The translations under genes were made by a program, and so were the position numbers. Of a stretch of DNA of 64,000 nt, positions 1 through 8,302 are shown in pieces (the stretch's first letter is position 1; each line of letters starts with the position of its first letter). The notes under the pieces were generated by a model. That model did no database searches and was not told the origin of the DNA. It saw only the letters and a program-made list of their open reading frames with translations. This DNA is from Muriicola jejuensis (GTDB lineage Bacteria; Bacteroidota; Bacteroidia; Flavobacteriales; Flavobacteriaceae), in assembly GCF_010671595.1 (NCBI RefSeq), contig NZ_JAABOP010000001.1:434001-498000 (forward strand), in the 5' to 3' direction.

Positions 1-354
1 CCCGCTGGGCTGGTGGATCATGACCCGGGCGTGGGGCTGGATAAACCTCCTCCCCTTTTTCCCTACGGACAAGAGGATGGAACCCATGGAAGCGGCCAGT
101 CCCGTGCAAATGGTGGAAACCGGGCTTTTCAGGGATTTGATGGTATCGTATATGGCAAAGCCGGAAGTGACATAGCCCCCCGGGCTGTTGATATAGAGCT
201 GGATCTCTTTGTTGTTCTGCATGTCGAGGTACATGAGTCGGTCGATAACGTGTTTAGCCGAATCATCGTCGACCATCCCCCACAGGAATACTTTTCTCTC
301 CTGAAGTAACTTCTCGTCTATGGCCTCCTGTACCTTACCTTTCTTTGCACTCAT
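1..354 (-). CDS. clpP: ATP-dependent Clp protease proteolytic subunit, second paralogue type (partial, C-terminus off the left edge)
   Basis: Serine protease subunit that forms the proteolytic barrel used by ClpX/ClpA-type unfoldases in the cytoplasm. Reading the minus strand from ATG at 354 gives 118 residues before the window edge. The nucleophile motif GLAASMGS puts the catalytic Ser at about residue 89, and MIHQPSG puts the catalytic His at about 114; the catalytic Asp would lie beyond the edge. The N-terminus is short (MSAKKGKVQE) and lacks the longer leader of the housekeeping flavobacterial ClpP I remember, so this may be a second ClpP. A TACCTTTG promoter element lies 20 bases upstream. 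The family call is secure; the paralogue status is inference. Confidence 0.9.
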   Translation of the reverse strand, partial: MSAKKGKVQEAIDEKLLQERKVFLWGMVDDDSAKHVIDRLMYLDMQNNKEIQLYINSPGGYVTSGFAIYDTIKSLKSPVSTICTGLAASMGSILLSVGKKGRRFIQPHARVMIHQPSG

Positions 355-374
355 AATGACTTTTTATTTGCCCT

Positions 375-382
375 CAAAGGTA
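375..382 (-). promoter_or_regulatory. Bacteroidetes -7 element upstream of clpP
   Basis: Reads TACCTTTG on the minus strand, matching TAnnTTTG. A TTG lies about 21 bases further upstream in the -33 position, and the clpP ATG is 20 bases downstream. This is one of the better-spaced promoters in the window. Confidence 0.55.
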
Positions 383-618
383 CGCATTTACCGCCCATTT
401 TGACAAGTCGGCCCGCGCCAAAATTGCACATAATCAAGACCCTCTATTTCAGTAGATTATAAAAAACCTGAAAACCGGCTCCACTAGTTTCTGTAAGAAA
501 AAGAATGTTCCTCAATCCTCGGTCATCTGACTTGAACACTTTGCGATATCCACTTGAACTTACAAAGAATATTTTGGGGAAGCGGAAAATGTTTGATAGG
601 TAACTTATCCAAACCTGT

Positions 619-626
619 TATCTTTG
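619..626 (+). promoter_or_regulatory. Bacteroidetes -7 element upstream of the small lipoprotein
   Basis: TATCTTTG, 20 bases before the ATG at 647. A TTTG at 592-595 is a possible -33 element, a few bases further away than usual. The 355-646 gap holds this promoter and the divergent clpP promoter; nothing else was recognised there. Confidence 0.5.
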
Positions 627-646
627 GAAAAAATTGAAAAAATCAC

Positions 647-1312
647 ATGAAAAAATTCCTGACTCTCTCGGCCTTGCTTTGTCTGCTGTTTGCCTGTAAA
701 ACAGAAAAAAAGGCCCCTCCAAAAGAAGAAATGAACATTCTGGAACAGGTCGCAAAGGCACATGGGATGGAGAACTGGAATAAGGTTAAGGAGATCCGTT
801 TCACCTTTAACGTGGACCGGGACACTGTACATTTTGAAAGGGAATGGGTATGGGATACCAAATCCCAGGAGGTCAGGGGCATATCAAGGGGAGACACCAT
901 ACTGTATAACCGCAGGGCTGTAGACAGCCTTTCGGAGAGGGCAGATGCCGCTTTTATCAATGACAAATACTGGCTGCTGGCCCCCATCAACATCACATGG
1001 GATAAAAACAATCTTACCTACTCCGTTGAGGAAAAAGTTCCGGCCCCCATCAGCAGCGATTCCCTGACCAAACTGACCGTGGTCTACGGGAACGATGGCG
1101 GGTATACCCCGGGTGATGCCTATGATTTTTATTTAGGAGAGGACTTCCTGGTCCGCGAATGGGTATTCCGGAAGGGCAACAGTCCGGAACCTTCCAGTGT
1201 GACCACATGGGAGGGTTATGAAGAGTTGAACGGACTCAATATCTCTACCATGCACAAGAATAAGGAGGGGAATTTTTCTCTTTATTTCACGAACGTGCAG
1301 GTGATCCGGTAG
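647..1312 (+). CDS. Lipoprotein of unknown function
   Basis: A 221-residue protein with a lipoprotein signal peptide: lysines at 2-3, a hydrophobic stretch, and lipobox LFAC with Cys at 17. A lysine-rich linker follows, then a soluble domain from about residue 30. The body (outer-membrane-lipoprotein-sorting-like strands such as KVKEIRFTFNVD and REWVWDT) suggests a beta-rich periplasmic or surface-attached domain. I do not recognise the family with confidence. The gene is monocistronic: its stop lies only 2 bases from the stop of the convergent MFS gene, with no clear terminator between them. Confidence 0.8.
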   Translation: MKKFLTLSALLCLLFACKTEKKAPPKEEMNILEQVAKAHGMENWNKVKEIRFTFNVDRDTVHFEREWVWDTKSQEVRGISRGDTILYNRRAVDSLSERADAAFINDKYWLLAPINITWDKNNLTYSVEEKVPAPISSDSLTKLTVVYGNDGGYTPGDAYDFYLGEDFLVREWVFRKGNSPEPSSVTTWEGYEELNGLNISTMHKNKEGNFSLYFTNVQVIR

Positions 1313-1314
1313 GT

Positions 1315-2472
1315 TCAGTTTTTCCTGATCCTGTTTTTCCTCATCAACAAGGAAGTAAAGAGCACGACCACTACCCCTGTGAGCAGGACCGAAAAACTCG
1401 TATTGAGGGAGTACTGCTCAGCGAGGAAGCCGAGGATGACAGGGCCCAGCAAAAAGCCAGAATATCCGGAACCGGCGATAAAGGCTACCCCCTGGGATGA
1501 TTCCACTCCTTTCACATTCCCACCAATCCGGAAAAGTTCTGGGATGATCACTGAAAATCCGAGTCCGGTCAGGGCAAATCCCAGGATGGCCATGTAGGTA
1601 TGGCCTGCGAGAACGCAAAGATACCCGGCAATAGCAATAGAAGATCCAAGAGCCACGATCCTTACGGACCCAATTCTGGCACTGATGGCATCTCCCAGAA
1701 ATCGGCCCAGGGTCATGGTGATCTGAAATCCCAGGAACCCGGCTCCCCAAAGGGCCTCAGGGGCAAGGGACACTTCCTTCAGGAACAGACCACTCCAGTC
1801 TACGATAGCGCCCTCGCTGGCCATGACCACAAAAGAGACAACCCCCAGTAACAACAGGGGTTTGAAATTTCTAAAACTGAAGGGTTCCTTCTCTACCGGT
1901 GCCGCCTTGATATGCAGATATCGCTTTGAAAAAATAAGGTTGACCGAAAGAACAAGGATCACCGCCGCAATCATATGTAACATCCTGTTCTCAAAAACGA
2001 GGATTAGGAAGCTCCCCAGTCCGGCCAAAACTCCACCCAGGCTGAAAAAGCCGTGGGAGGCCGACATAAAATTCTGTTTATCCTCCTTTTCGATCTCTGT
2101 AACCAGGGTATTCATGGCGATATCCAGCAGGCCGTTCGCGGAACCAAAGAAGAAAAGGGCCAGGGCAAGGGTAAGGAAACTATTGGCCATCAGCGGGAAA
2201 AGGGCCGTAAGGCAAAGACCCAGGATTCCATACCAGGTGGCCCGGCCTACCCCGAGGTAATTGACGATCCTCGAGGCGACGGGAAAAACGGTAAAGACAC
2301 CAAAGGACAAAAAGAACAGGGCGATCCCGAGGGTAGCCTTGTCGATCCCCAGATCTTCCTTCACCATGGGGATATAAATGGCCCAGGTCCCGAAAAGTAT
2401 GTTCAAACTGGCAAAGGCCCAGGCCGGACCAAAATACCGTGGATTGGAAAGGATCAGTCGGAGTGACTTCAT
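1315..2472 (-). CDS. MFS transporter
   Basis: Major facilitator superfamily permease of 385 residues with about twelve hydrophobic segments, from the first (WAFASLNILFGTWAIYI) to the last (VLLTGVVVVLFTSLL), plus a basic C-terminal tail RKNRIRKN. The layout resembles the small MFS_1 permeases near fucose/sugar transporters (glycine-rich helices, no large loops), but the substrate cannot be read from sequence. It starts 24 bases after the kynureninase stop on the same strand, so the two genes probably form an operon. Transport of a tryptophan- or kynurenine-related compound is a contextual guess only. Confidence 0.85.
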   Translation of the reverse strand: MKSLRLILSNPRYFGPAWAFASLNILFGTWAIYIPMVKEDLGIDKATLGIALFFLSFGVFTVFPVASRIVNYLGVGRATWYGILGLCLTALFPLMANSFLTLALALFFFGSANGLLDIAMNTLVTEIEKEDKQNFMSASHGFFSLGGVLAGLGSFLILVFENRMLHMIAAVILVLSVNLIFSKRYLHIKAAPVEKEPFSFRNFKPLLLLGVVSFVVMASEGAIVDWSGLFLKEVSLAPEALWGAGFLGFQITMTLGRFLGDAISARIGSVRIVALGSSIAIAGYLCVLAGHTYMAILGFALTGLGFSVIIPELFRIGGNVKGVESSQGVAFIAGSGYSGFLLGPVILGFLAEQYSLNTSFSVLLTGVVVVLFTSLLMRKNRIRKN

Positions 2473-2496
2473 AGGCTTGTGAAAGATGGATCGAAG

Positions 2497-3771
2497 TTAT
2501 GTTTTCTGAATACCTTTTTTAAGGATCTGCCCAAAGCGGTACATATCCTCAAAAGAGCAATAAAAAGGGGCCGGGGCCAGGCGGATGACATTGGGTTCTC
2601 TCCAGTCCGTGATCACCCCTTGCTGCATAAGGTAATCAAAAAGGGATCGCCCTTCACCGTGGAGGAAAACCGAAAGTTGGGTTCCTCTGGCTTCCGGGGT
2701 AATGATCTCGAAGACGCTGCCTACTTCCTTACCGATCTCGCGCAGGATGAACTCCAGGTAAGAAACGATCAGGTTTCTTTTTGCAATCAGGGCAGGCATC
2801 CCTACTTCCTCGAACATTTCAAGGGAAGCGAGGTAGGGAGCAAGGGCGAGGACAGGGGCATTGCTTATTTGCCAAGCATCGGCGTTTTCCATGGGGTCGA
2901 ATGCAGGCTGCATCAGGAAACGCGTCTCTTTTTTTGTGCCCCACCAGCCTTCGAATCTGGGGATATCCGTCCTCCCGTGGTAACGCTCATGGATGTAGAC
3001 CCCGGAAGCATTCCCGGGTCCGCTGTTCATGTATTTATAGCTGCACCAGGCAGCAAAATCGACATCCCACTCGTGCAATGCGAGTTCTACATTCCCCACC
3101 GCATGGGCGAGGTCCCATCCCACATATGCCCCCGCAGCCTTACCGGCCCGGGTGATCGCTTCCATGTCGAAGACCTGTCCGTTGTAATAGTTCACCCCGC
3201 CCAGGAGGACCAGGGCGAGCTCATCCCCTACTTCATCGATTTTGGCCAGGACGTCCTCGGTACGCCAGTGGTGTTCGCCTTCTCTCTTCCGGACCTCCAC
3301 CAGCGTATCTGATACCTCCAGGCCGTGATACCTGATCTGGCTCTGGAACATATACTGATCTGATGGAAAGGCTTTTTCCTCACAGAGGATCTTGTAGCGC
3401 TTGGCAGAAGGCCGGTAGAAGGAGACCATCAAGAGGTGAAGATTAACAGTGAGGGTATTCATAACCGTGATCTCCGAAGGTTTTGCCCCCACTACCCTGG
3501 AGAGCGGACCTGCCAGTCGTTCGTGATAGTCCCACCAGGGTTTATCGGCATAGAAATGTCCCTCCACCGCCAGTTCCCTCCAGTCCTTCATGATCTCTTC
3601 CACAAAAGCAGCCGTCCTTTTAGGCTGTAATCCGAGGGAATTTCCTGTAAAATAGATGACCTGTTGTCCTTCAAGTGCAGGGAAATGAAATTGATCCCGG
3701 TATGAGGCCAGGGGATCCGAGGCATCGAGTTGTCTGGCGAACTCTGCTGTATTTTCGAAGGTCATAGTCAT
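2497..3771 (-). CDS. kynU: Kynureninase
   Basis: PLP enzyme that cleaves kynurenine to anthranilate and alanine (or 3-hydroxykynurenine to 3-hydroxyanthranilate) in tryptophan catabolism. The 424-residue length is normal for the family. Fold-type I landmarks are visible: YFTGNSLGLQP at 40-50, GWDLAHAVGN at 218-227 with the PLP-interacting Asp220 and His223, and WCSYKYMNSGPG with the Schiff-base Lys246. No other kynurenine-pathway gene is in the window. A second in-frame ATG lies two codons downstream. A TATTTTTG promoter element ends only 8 bases before the ATG, predicting a very short leader. The MFS gene follows directly. Confidence 0.95.
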   Translation of the reverse strand: MTMTFENTAEFARQLDASDPLASYRDQFHFPALEGQQVIYFTGNSLGLQPKRTAAFVEEIMKDWRELAVEGHFYADKPWWDYHERLAGPLSRVVGAKPSEITVMNTLTVNLHLLMVSFYRPSAKRYKILCEEKAFPSDQYMFQSQIRYHGLEVSDTLVEVRKREGEHHWRTEDVLAKIDEVGDELALVLLGGVNYYNGQVFDMEAITRAGKAAGAYVGWDLAHAVGNVELALHEWDVDFAAWCSYKYMNSGPGNASGVYIHERYHGRTDIPRFEGWWGTKKETRFLMQPAFDPMENADAWQISNAPVLALAPYLASLEMFEEVGMPALIAKRNLIVSYLEFILREIGKEVGSVFEIITPEARGTQLSVFLHGEGRSLFDYLMQQGVITDWREPNVIRLAPAPFYCSFEDMYRFGQILKKGIQKT

Positions 3772-3779
3772 CTTTTGCG

Positions 3780-3787
3780 CAAAAATA
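3780..3787 (-). promoter_or_regulatory. Bacteroidetes -7 element immediately upstream of kynU
   Basis: TATTTTTG on the minus strand, with only 8 bases between it and the kynU ATG. If transcription starts 4-8 bases after the element, the mRNA would be nearly leaderless. Confidence 0.45.
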
Positions 3788-3815
3788 CAACAAGCCCGTC
3801 TAACCCGCTATACAC

Positions 3816-4292
3816 CTACTCCTTTTCCCCTGTGGGAAGACGGAGGCGCATTTCAAGCAAGTGCTTTTCAAAACCCGACTTCTCATAGGAGGCAATGGCG
3901 GGTCCATTCTCCTGATAAACCGTCAGGCGAACCTCCCTCAGTCCTTTCAGACCTGCCCATTCCTTCAGGGCCTCTATGATCATGCCGTTGATACCCCTGC
4001 CCCTGAATTCGGGCAGGGTGTACATAAAGCCCAGGTGGGCGTATTGATGGTGATCGAGATAAGGCCTGGCGGATTTGGCTATTCCGTATCCGGAACTCAC
4101 AATCTGACCGTCCACCTCAGCGACCAGGACCCTTACCTCCTTATCCTCTATAAAGGCTCCTATGTCGTAATAATGCAATTCTCCCTGGCGAATAGTAGGG
4201 TCCATGGGCCTTTCTGCCTCAATGAGTCTCTGTTCGAACTGAAGAAGCACGGGCAGGTCTTCCCGAACGGCTTCCCTGATGGTGATCTTCAT
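3816..4292 (-). CDS. GNAT family N-acetyltransferase
   Basis: Cytoplasmic acyl-CoA-dependent N-acetyltransferase of 158 residues; the substrate is unknown. The reading frame stays open upstream to 4487, but that part is antisense to the methyltransferase 5' end, so I chose the ATG at 4292 (MKITIREAVRED). Motif A is visible as LGFMYTLPEFRGRGING at about 87-103, with the pyrophosphate loop RGRGIN. Motif B follows as RLTVYQENGPAIASYEKSGF at 122-141. The gene is divergent from the O-methyltransferase across 66 bases and may share a promoter region with it. Confidence 0.88.
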   Translation of the reverse strand: MKITIREAVREDLPVLLQFEQRLIEAERPMDPTIRQGELHYYDIGAFIEDKEVRVLVAEVDGQIVSSGYGIAKSARPYLDHHQYAHLGFMYTLPEFRGRGINGMIIEALKEWAGLKGLREVRLTVYQENGPAIASYEKSGFEKHLLEMRLRLPTGEKE

Positions 4293-4358
4293 CCTAAGCG
4301 GGTTTTGATTGCCTCGATGAAAGTAGAGCAAAAAGCCTATTTTTACAAAAAGATCCGC

Positions 4359-5009
4359 ATGCATTTTCTTTCGGAAAGCCTGCAAGGGTATATCACCGAA
4401 CACTCTGAAAATGAACCCGAGTACCTGCAAGCCCTGAGCAGGGAAACCCACCTGAAGGTTTTGCAGCCCAGGATGATCACCGGCCATTATCAGGGCAGGG
4501 TTCTCAGTATGCTCTCCAAGCTCATTTCACCTTTCCGCATCCTCGAGATCGGCACCTATACGGGATATTCCGCCCTTTGCCTTGCCGAGGGCCTTCGTCC
4601 AGGAGGGGAATTGCATACTATTGACATCAATGAGGAACTGCAGGGGATACAGCGAAAGTATTTTGACCTTTCGGGCTATGGAAAGCAAATTAAACAATAC
4701 GTGGGAGATGCCCTCGATATCATTCCGGGGTTGGACCTCCAATTCGATCTGATCTTTATCGATGCAGAAAAAAAGGAATATTCCCGGTATTTTGAGGCCG
4801 TTTTACCCAGGACAAAACAAGGAGGGATCATTCTGTCTGATAACGTTTTGTGGTCCGGGAAGGTGATTGAACCTCTTGACCCCACAGACAAGGCCACCAG
4901 GGCCCTATTGGATTACAATGACATGCTTAAGCGGGATCCCAGGGTGGAGACGGTCATGTTGCCGATCCGGGATGGCCTGACCCTAAGTAGGGTGCGATCA
5001 GACCGGTAA
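4359..5009 (+). CDS. SAM-dependent O-methyltransferase (COMT/catechol-like family 3)
   Basis: Class I methyltransferase of the metal-dependent O-methyltransferase family, 216 residues. The frame is open far upstream, but MHFLSESLQGY matches where this family begins, so the ATG at 4359 is preferred over an alternative at 4317. SAM motif I is EIGTYTGYSAL (63-73). The acidic motif II is at about 88-92. LIFIDAEK (131-138) and ILSDNVLWSG (158-167) supply the Asp and Asp-Asn residues that bind the divalent metal. The acceptor is not identifiable. The last 56 bases overlap the convergent PAP2 gene tail to tail. Confidence 0.9.
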   Translation: MHFLSESLQGYITEHSENEPEYLQALSRETHLKVLQPRMITGHYQGRVLSMLSKLISPFRILEIGTYTGYSALCLAEGLRPGGELHTIDINEELQGIQRKYFDLSGYGKQIKQYVGDALDIIPGLDLQFDLIFIDAEKKEYSRYFEAVLPRTKQGGIILSDNVLWSGKVIEPLDPTDKATRALLDYNDMLKRDPRVETVMLPIRDGLTLSRVRSDR

Positions 5010-5538
5010 AACCGCGATAGAAGAGAAGGGCCATCACGATGCCCACAAAAGACCCCGCGATCAGGTCGAGTGGGTAATGCACGCCCACATAGATCCTGCT
5101 TAGTGAAAACAGAAGGGGCCAGATATAAAATACCCATACCCAGGGGAGCTTTTTTCGGAGGAACAGAACCACCAGGGTGGTGATGGCAAAGGAATTGGCC
5201 GCATGCCCCGAAAAGAAACTATAGTCTTCCGGCCTGAATAAAACCCGGATAATTCCCCTCAACTCTTCTGAATTGTTAGGCCTGAGTCGGGCCACAAATT
5301 CCTTGGTAAGGTACATCAGGGCCATGACACAACCGAATAACAAAAGGGTGGTGAGGATCCTGGCAAATGCCTCTTTTCGGGAAAAAGCGACCAGGAACAG
5401 GACAAAAAAGAGGGCAAAGAGGGGCAGCCAGGAGGAAGTGTGGGTCACATAGGACCAGAAGCCGTCATATTCCTCGATTCCCAGGCTGTTCAGAAAGATA
5501 AAGGTGTTGCGGTCCCAATCTATAAGCCTGTCCCACAT
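4954..5538 (-). CDS. PAP2 family phosphatase (membrane phosphatase)
   Basis: Integral membrane phosphatase of 194 residues related to undecaprenyl-pyrophosphate and phosphatidylglycerophosphate phosphatases. The three PAP2 signatures are present: KEFVARLRP (79-87), FFSGH with the catalytic His112, and SRIYVGVHYPLD (147-158) with the nucleophilic His154. About five to six hydrophobic segments are visible. It starts 8 bases after the tatA stop and is probably cotranscribed with it. Its 3' end overlaps the convergent O-methyltransferase gene by 56 bases, so both C-termini are encoded by the same DNA. Confidence 0.9.
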   Translation of the reverse strand: MWDRLIDWDRNTFIFLNSLGIEEYDGFWSYVTHTSSWLPLFALFFVLFLVAFSRKEAFARILTTLLLFGCVMALMYLTKEFVARLRPNNSEELRGIIRVLFRPEDYSFFSGHAANSFAITTLVVLFLRKKLPWVWVFYIWPLLFSLSRIYVGVHYPLDLIAGSFVGIVMALLFYRGFTGLIAPYLGSGHPGSAT

Positions 5539-5546
5539 CCGCTGCC

Positions 5547-5828
5547 TTACTTTCTTTTGATGGTTCCGGAGACTTCCTCAATATTCTTTTTGACCTGGTT
5601 CATCTCCTTTTTGATATCTTCCGTAATACTCGTATCGATACCCTGTTTCTCCGCACTTCTCTGGATCTCCTGCTTGATATCTTCTGTGGCATCCTTTAAT
5701 TGTCGCATACCCTTGCCCAGACTTTTGGCGATTCCGGGGATCTTATCGGCACCGAAAACCATCACCACGATGAACATGATGAAGAAAATTTCGGCTCCGC
5801 TGATAAATAAGAATACTAGTGAATGCAT
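5547..5828 (-). CDS. tatA: Sec-independent (Tat) translocase subunit TatA/TatE-like
   Basis: Small Tat translocon subunit of 93 residues. It has one N-terminal membrane helix (about 3-25), the FG hinge (FGADKIPGIAKSLGKGM), an amphipathic helix, then a charged, coiled-coil-like tail. I chose the ATG at 5828 because a TatA helix should begin at once; ten extra codons upstream cross the promoter. A TATATTTG element lies 4 bases before the ATG, so the transcript is probably leaderless. No tatC is in the window. The downstream neighbour is the PAP2 phosphatase. Confidence 0.9.
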   Translation of the reverse strand: MHSLVFLFISGAEIFFIMFIVVMVFGADKIPGIAKSLGKGMRQLKDATEDIKQEIQRSAEKQGIDTSITEDIKKEMNQVKKNIEEVSGTIKRK

Positions 5829-5832
5829 ACTA

Positions 5833-5840
5833 CAAATATA
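5833..5840 (-). promoter_or_regulatory. Bacteroidetes -7 element abutting tatA
   Basis: TATATTTG on the minus strand, 4 bases from the tatA ATG. It lies between the M1-peptidase terminator and tatA, so it is the only obvious promoter for tatA and the PAP2 gene. Confidence 0.5.
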
Positions 5841-5866
5841 ATCAAGTTTGGAACCCATTGTGTTAA

Positions 5867-5898
5867 ATAAAAAGGTCCCGGCAAAAAATGTCGGGACC
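5867..5898 (-). terminator. Rho-independent terminator of the M1 peptidase transcript
   Basis: On the minus strand GGTCCCGA and its complement flank a short T-rich loop (stem 5874-5881 with 5891-5898), followed by TTTTTATTT. It lies 24 bases after the peptidase stop. Confidence 0.8.
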
Positions 5899-5921
5899 TG
5901 TAAAGCATTCCTGTAGTGCGA

Positions 5922-8231
5922 TTAATCGCCCTTGATCCCTTCTTTGAACTGGTTGAATTCGGATGGGGATTCCTTCTTGGGCCAGCTGTTGTTGGTCACG
6001 TCTATATCGGCTGTTTCCGCTCGAGGATCGACGGTAACCGCAACGAGTTCGGATTGGGAGGAGATCACCCTCTTGACCTCCGCATCGTTCCTCCTCCAGA
6101 TCTCTGGCGGATAGGTGACCTGTTCGGTACTACCATCGGCATAGGTGTATTCCACGATCAATGGCATGGGGATTCCCCCGGGTTTGTCGAAGGTAACTTC
6201 GTAAAAATACCGCGGTTCTTTGATCCTGGCCCTTTCCTCGGCTGTGAGATTGTCCATCATGAATTCCTTCAGAGGAACGGAGACCTCACTGGGGGATCTC
6301 CCTTTCAGGTCCTGATCCGCATCCTCGCTCTCCTCTTCAACCAGATAGACCAGCGGAGGCAGGTCTGATTCTGTCATGTTACGTGCGGCCATATACTCCC
6401 TCATTTCTTTGCCGGGTTTGTCACTGACCATGTATTTTTTCACTTCTTTTACACCTATATCCACGTAGTCGGTTGTATAGAACCAGCTTCTCCAGAACCA
6501 GTCGAGGTCCACTGCGGATGCATCTTCCATAGTGCGGAAGAAGTCCTCCGGGGTGGGATGCTTGAACATCCACCGCTGGGCATAGGTCTTGAAGGCATGG
6601 TCAAAGAGTTCCCTGCCCATCACTGTTTCCCTCAGGATGTTCAGAGCCGTTGCAGGCTTGGCGTAGGCGTTGGGACCCAATTGAAAGACGTTTTCAGGAT
6701 TCGACATGATAGGTGCAATCGTACTTTGATCCCCGCTCATGTAAGGGACGATCTTGGAAGGTTCCCCCCTTCTGGACGGGTATTTGTCATTGGGGGCGAT
6801 CGCTTCGGGATAGGCCTCACCGAACTCCTGCTCCGCCAGGTATTGCATAAAGGTATCCAGCCCTTCATCCATCCATCCCCATTGGCGTTCGTCCGAATTG
6901 ACGATCATGGGGAAGAAGTTATGGCCTACCTCATGGATGATCACGCTGATCATGCCGTATTTCGTGCGATCAGAATAAGATCCGTCCTCGTTGGGCCTAC
7001 CGTAGTTCCAGCAGATCATGGGGTATTCCATTCCCTGGTTCTTGGCATGGACCGAGATGGCTTTGTGGTATGGGTAATCAAAGGTGTGAGCCGAATAGGA
7101 TTTGAGCGTGCTGGCCACGGCCTTGGTGGAAAGCTCTTCCCATAGCGGGTTGCCTTCTTTGGGATAGAGGGAGACCGCCATTACATCCCTGTTTCCTATC
7201 CTTACGGCCTGCATGTCCCAGATAAATTTCCTGGAGGTAGCAAAGGCGTAATCCCTTACGTTCTCCGCCCTGAATTTCCAGGTCTTCTGCTTCTCGGAAA
7301 ATCCTTTTTCAGCCTTTTCAGCATCTTCCTGGGTGACGATAAGCACAGGCTTATCATAGGATCTCTGGGCCTCCTCATAACGATTCATCATTTCCTTGCT
7401 GAAGACGTCCTTGCGGTTCAACAGCCTTCCGGTCGCATCCAGGATATGATCGGCTGGCACGGTAATATTTACATCGTAGTTGCCAAAGGGCAGGGCAAAT
7501 TCCCCGCTCCCCCAGAATTGGTGGTTCTGCCATCCTTCCACGTCGCTGTACACGGCCATGCGAGGAAAGAACTGGGCGATCACATATGCCCTGTTTCCAT
7601 CCTTCTCGAAATATTCATAACCAGACCTGGCGCGGTCTACGGTATGGTCAGGGATATTATACCACCATTTTACCGCAAAGGAAACCTTGTCTCCTGTCTT
7701 TAGCGGTTCGGGCAGGTCTACACGCATCATGGTCTGATTGATGGTATAAGGCAGTGGCTTCCCGCTGGCATCCTTCACATATTCTATCCTGAACCCACCG
7801 TCAAAACCCTCGGTCATGTAAGTCTGCGCAAAGGTTCCCGTAGTGTAGGCTATGTTGACCCCATTCCCGTTTCTCAGAGGCGACTTGGAATCCCTGGCCC
7901 TCACATTCTGGTCTAGTTGCAACCACAAAAATTCCAGGGCATCCGGGGCATTGTTGTGATAGGTGATGGTTTCTTCCCCATAGAGTCTGGCGTTCTTGTC
8001 ATCGAGTACGATATCCATCTTGTAATCGGCCTGCTGCTGGTAATAACTGGGGCCTGGTGTGCCTGAGGCCGAACGATACATATTGGGTGTGGCGAACTCC
8101 TGGTACATCTGCCTGAACTTGTTCTGATTGGTATGCCCGGGTTCCCTTTCCTGTGTGGTCTTTTCCTGGGCAAAGGAAACCACGGCAAAGAGAAGGAGCA
8201 ATGAGGTGCTGATACTTTTGAATCGATCCAT
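5922..8231 (-). CDS. M1-family metallopeptidase, exported
   Basis: Zinc aminopeptidase-like protein of 769 residues with an N-terminal signal peptide ending near SFAQ (22). The zinc site is HEVGH at 433-437, with the third ligand Glu456 in WMDEGLDTF. The usual GAMEN exopeptidase motif is replaced by GMEYPM (400-405), as in the bacterial M1 branch annotated only as M1 family peptidase. An N-terminal beta-sandwich (70-260) precedes the catalytic domain. A C-terminal region after about 600 is rich in Glu/Asp. It is probably periplasmic. The upstream gene on the same strand (8303-8806) is probably in the same transcript. Confidence 0.92.
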   Translation of the reverse strand: MDRFKSISTSLLLLFAVVSFAQEKTTQEREPGHTNQNKFRQMYQEFATPNMYRSASGTPGPSYYQQQADYKMDIVLDDKNARLYGEETITYHNNAPDALEFLWLQLDQNVRARDSKSPLRNGNGVNIAYTTGTFAQTYMTEGFDGGFRIEYVKDASGKPLPYTINQTMMRVDLPEPLKTGDKVSFAVKWWYNIPDHTVDRARSGYEYFEKDGNRAYVIAQFFPRMAVYSDVEGWQNHQFWGSGEFALPFGNYDVNITVPADHILDATGRLLNRKDVFSKEMMNRYEEAQRSYDKPVLIVTQEDAEKAEKGFSEKQKTWKFRAENVRDYAFATSRKFIWDMQAVRIGNRDVMAVSLYPKEGNPLWEELSTKAVASTLKSYSAHTFDYPYHKAISVHAKNQGMEYPMICWNYGRPNEDGSYSDRTKYGMISVIIHEVGHNFFPMIVNSDERQWGWMDEGLDTFMQYLAEQEFGEAYPEAIAPNDKYPSRRGEPSKIVPYMSGDQSTIAPIMSNPENVFQLGPNAYAKPATALNILRETVMGRELFDHAFKTYAQRWMFKHPTPEDFFRTMEDASAVDLDWFWRSWFYTTDYVDIGVKEVKKYMVSDKPGKEMREYMAARNMTESDLPPLVYLVEEESEDADQDLKGRSPSEVSVPLKEFMMDNLTAEERARIKEPRYFYEVTFDKPGGIPMPLIVEYTYADGSTEQVTYPPEIWRRNDAEVKRVISSQSELVAVTVDPRAETADIDVTNNSWPKKESPSEFNQFKEGIKGD

Positions 8232-8302
8232 AAAATTTTGATATAATTTGAATTTTCCGGCGCGGAAAATAGGATTTTCCGAAGAGAAAGCAGGTGTACT
8301 TT

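Noticed and set aside
2479-3312. 277-codon plus-strand frame over kynU
   Set aside because: It lies antisense to a well-conserved kynureninase and shows no protein-like motif.
3861-4358. Upstream extension of the O-methyltransferase frame
   Set aside because: It is antisense to the GNAT gene and the family starts at MHFLSES; the extension has no homology-like features.
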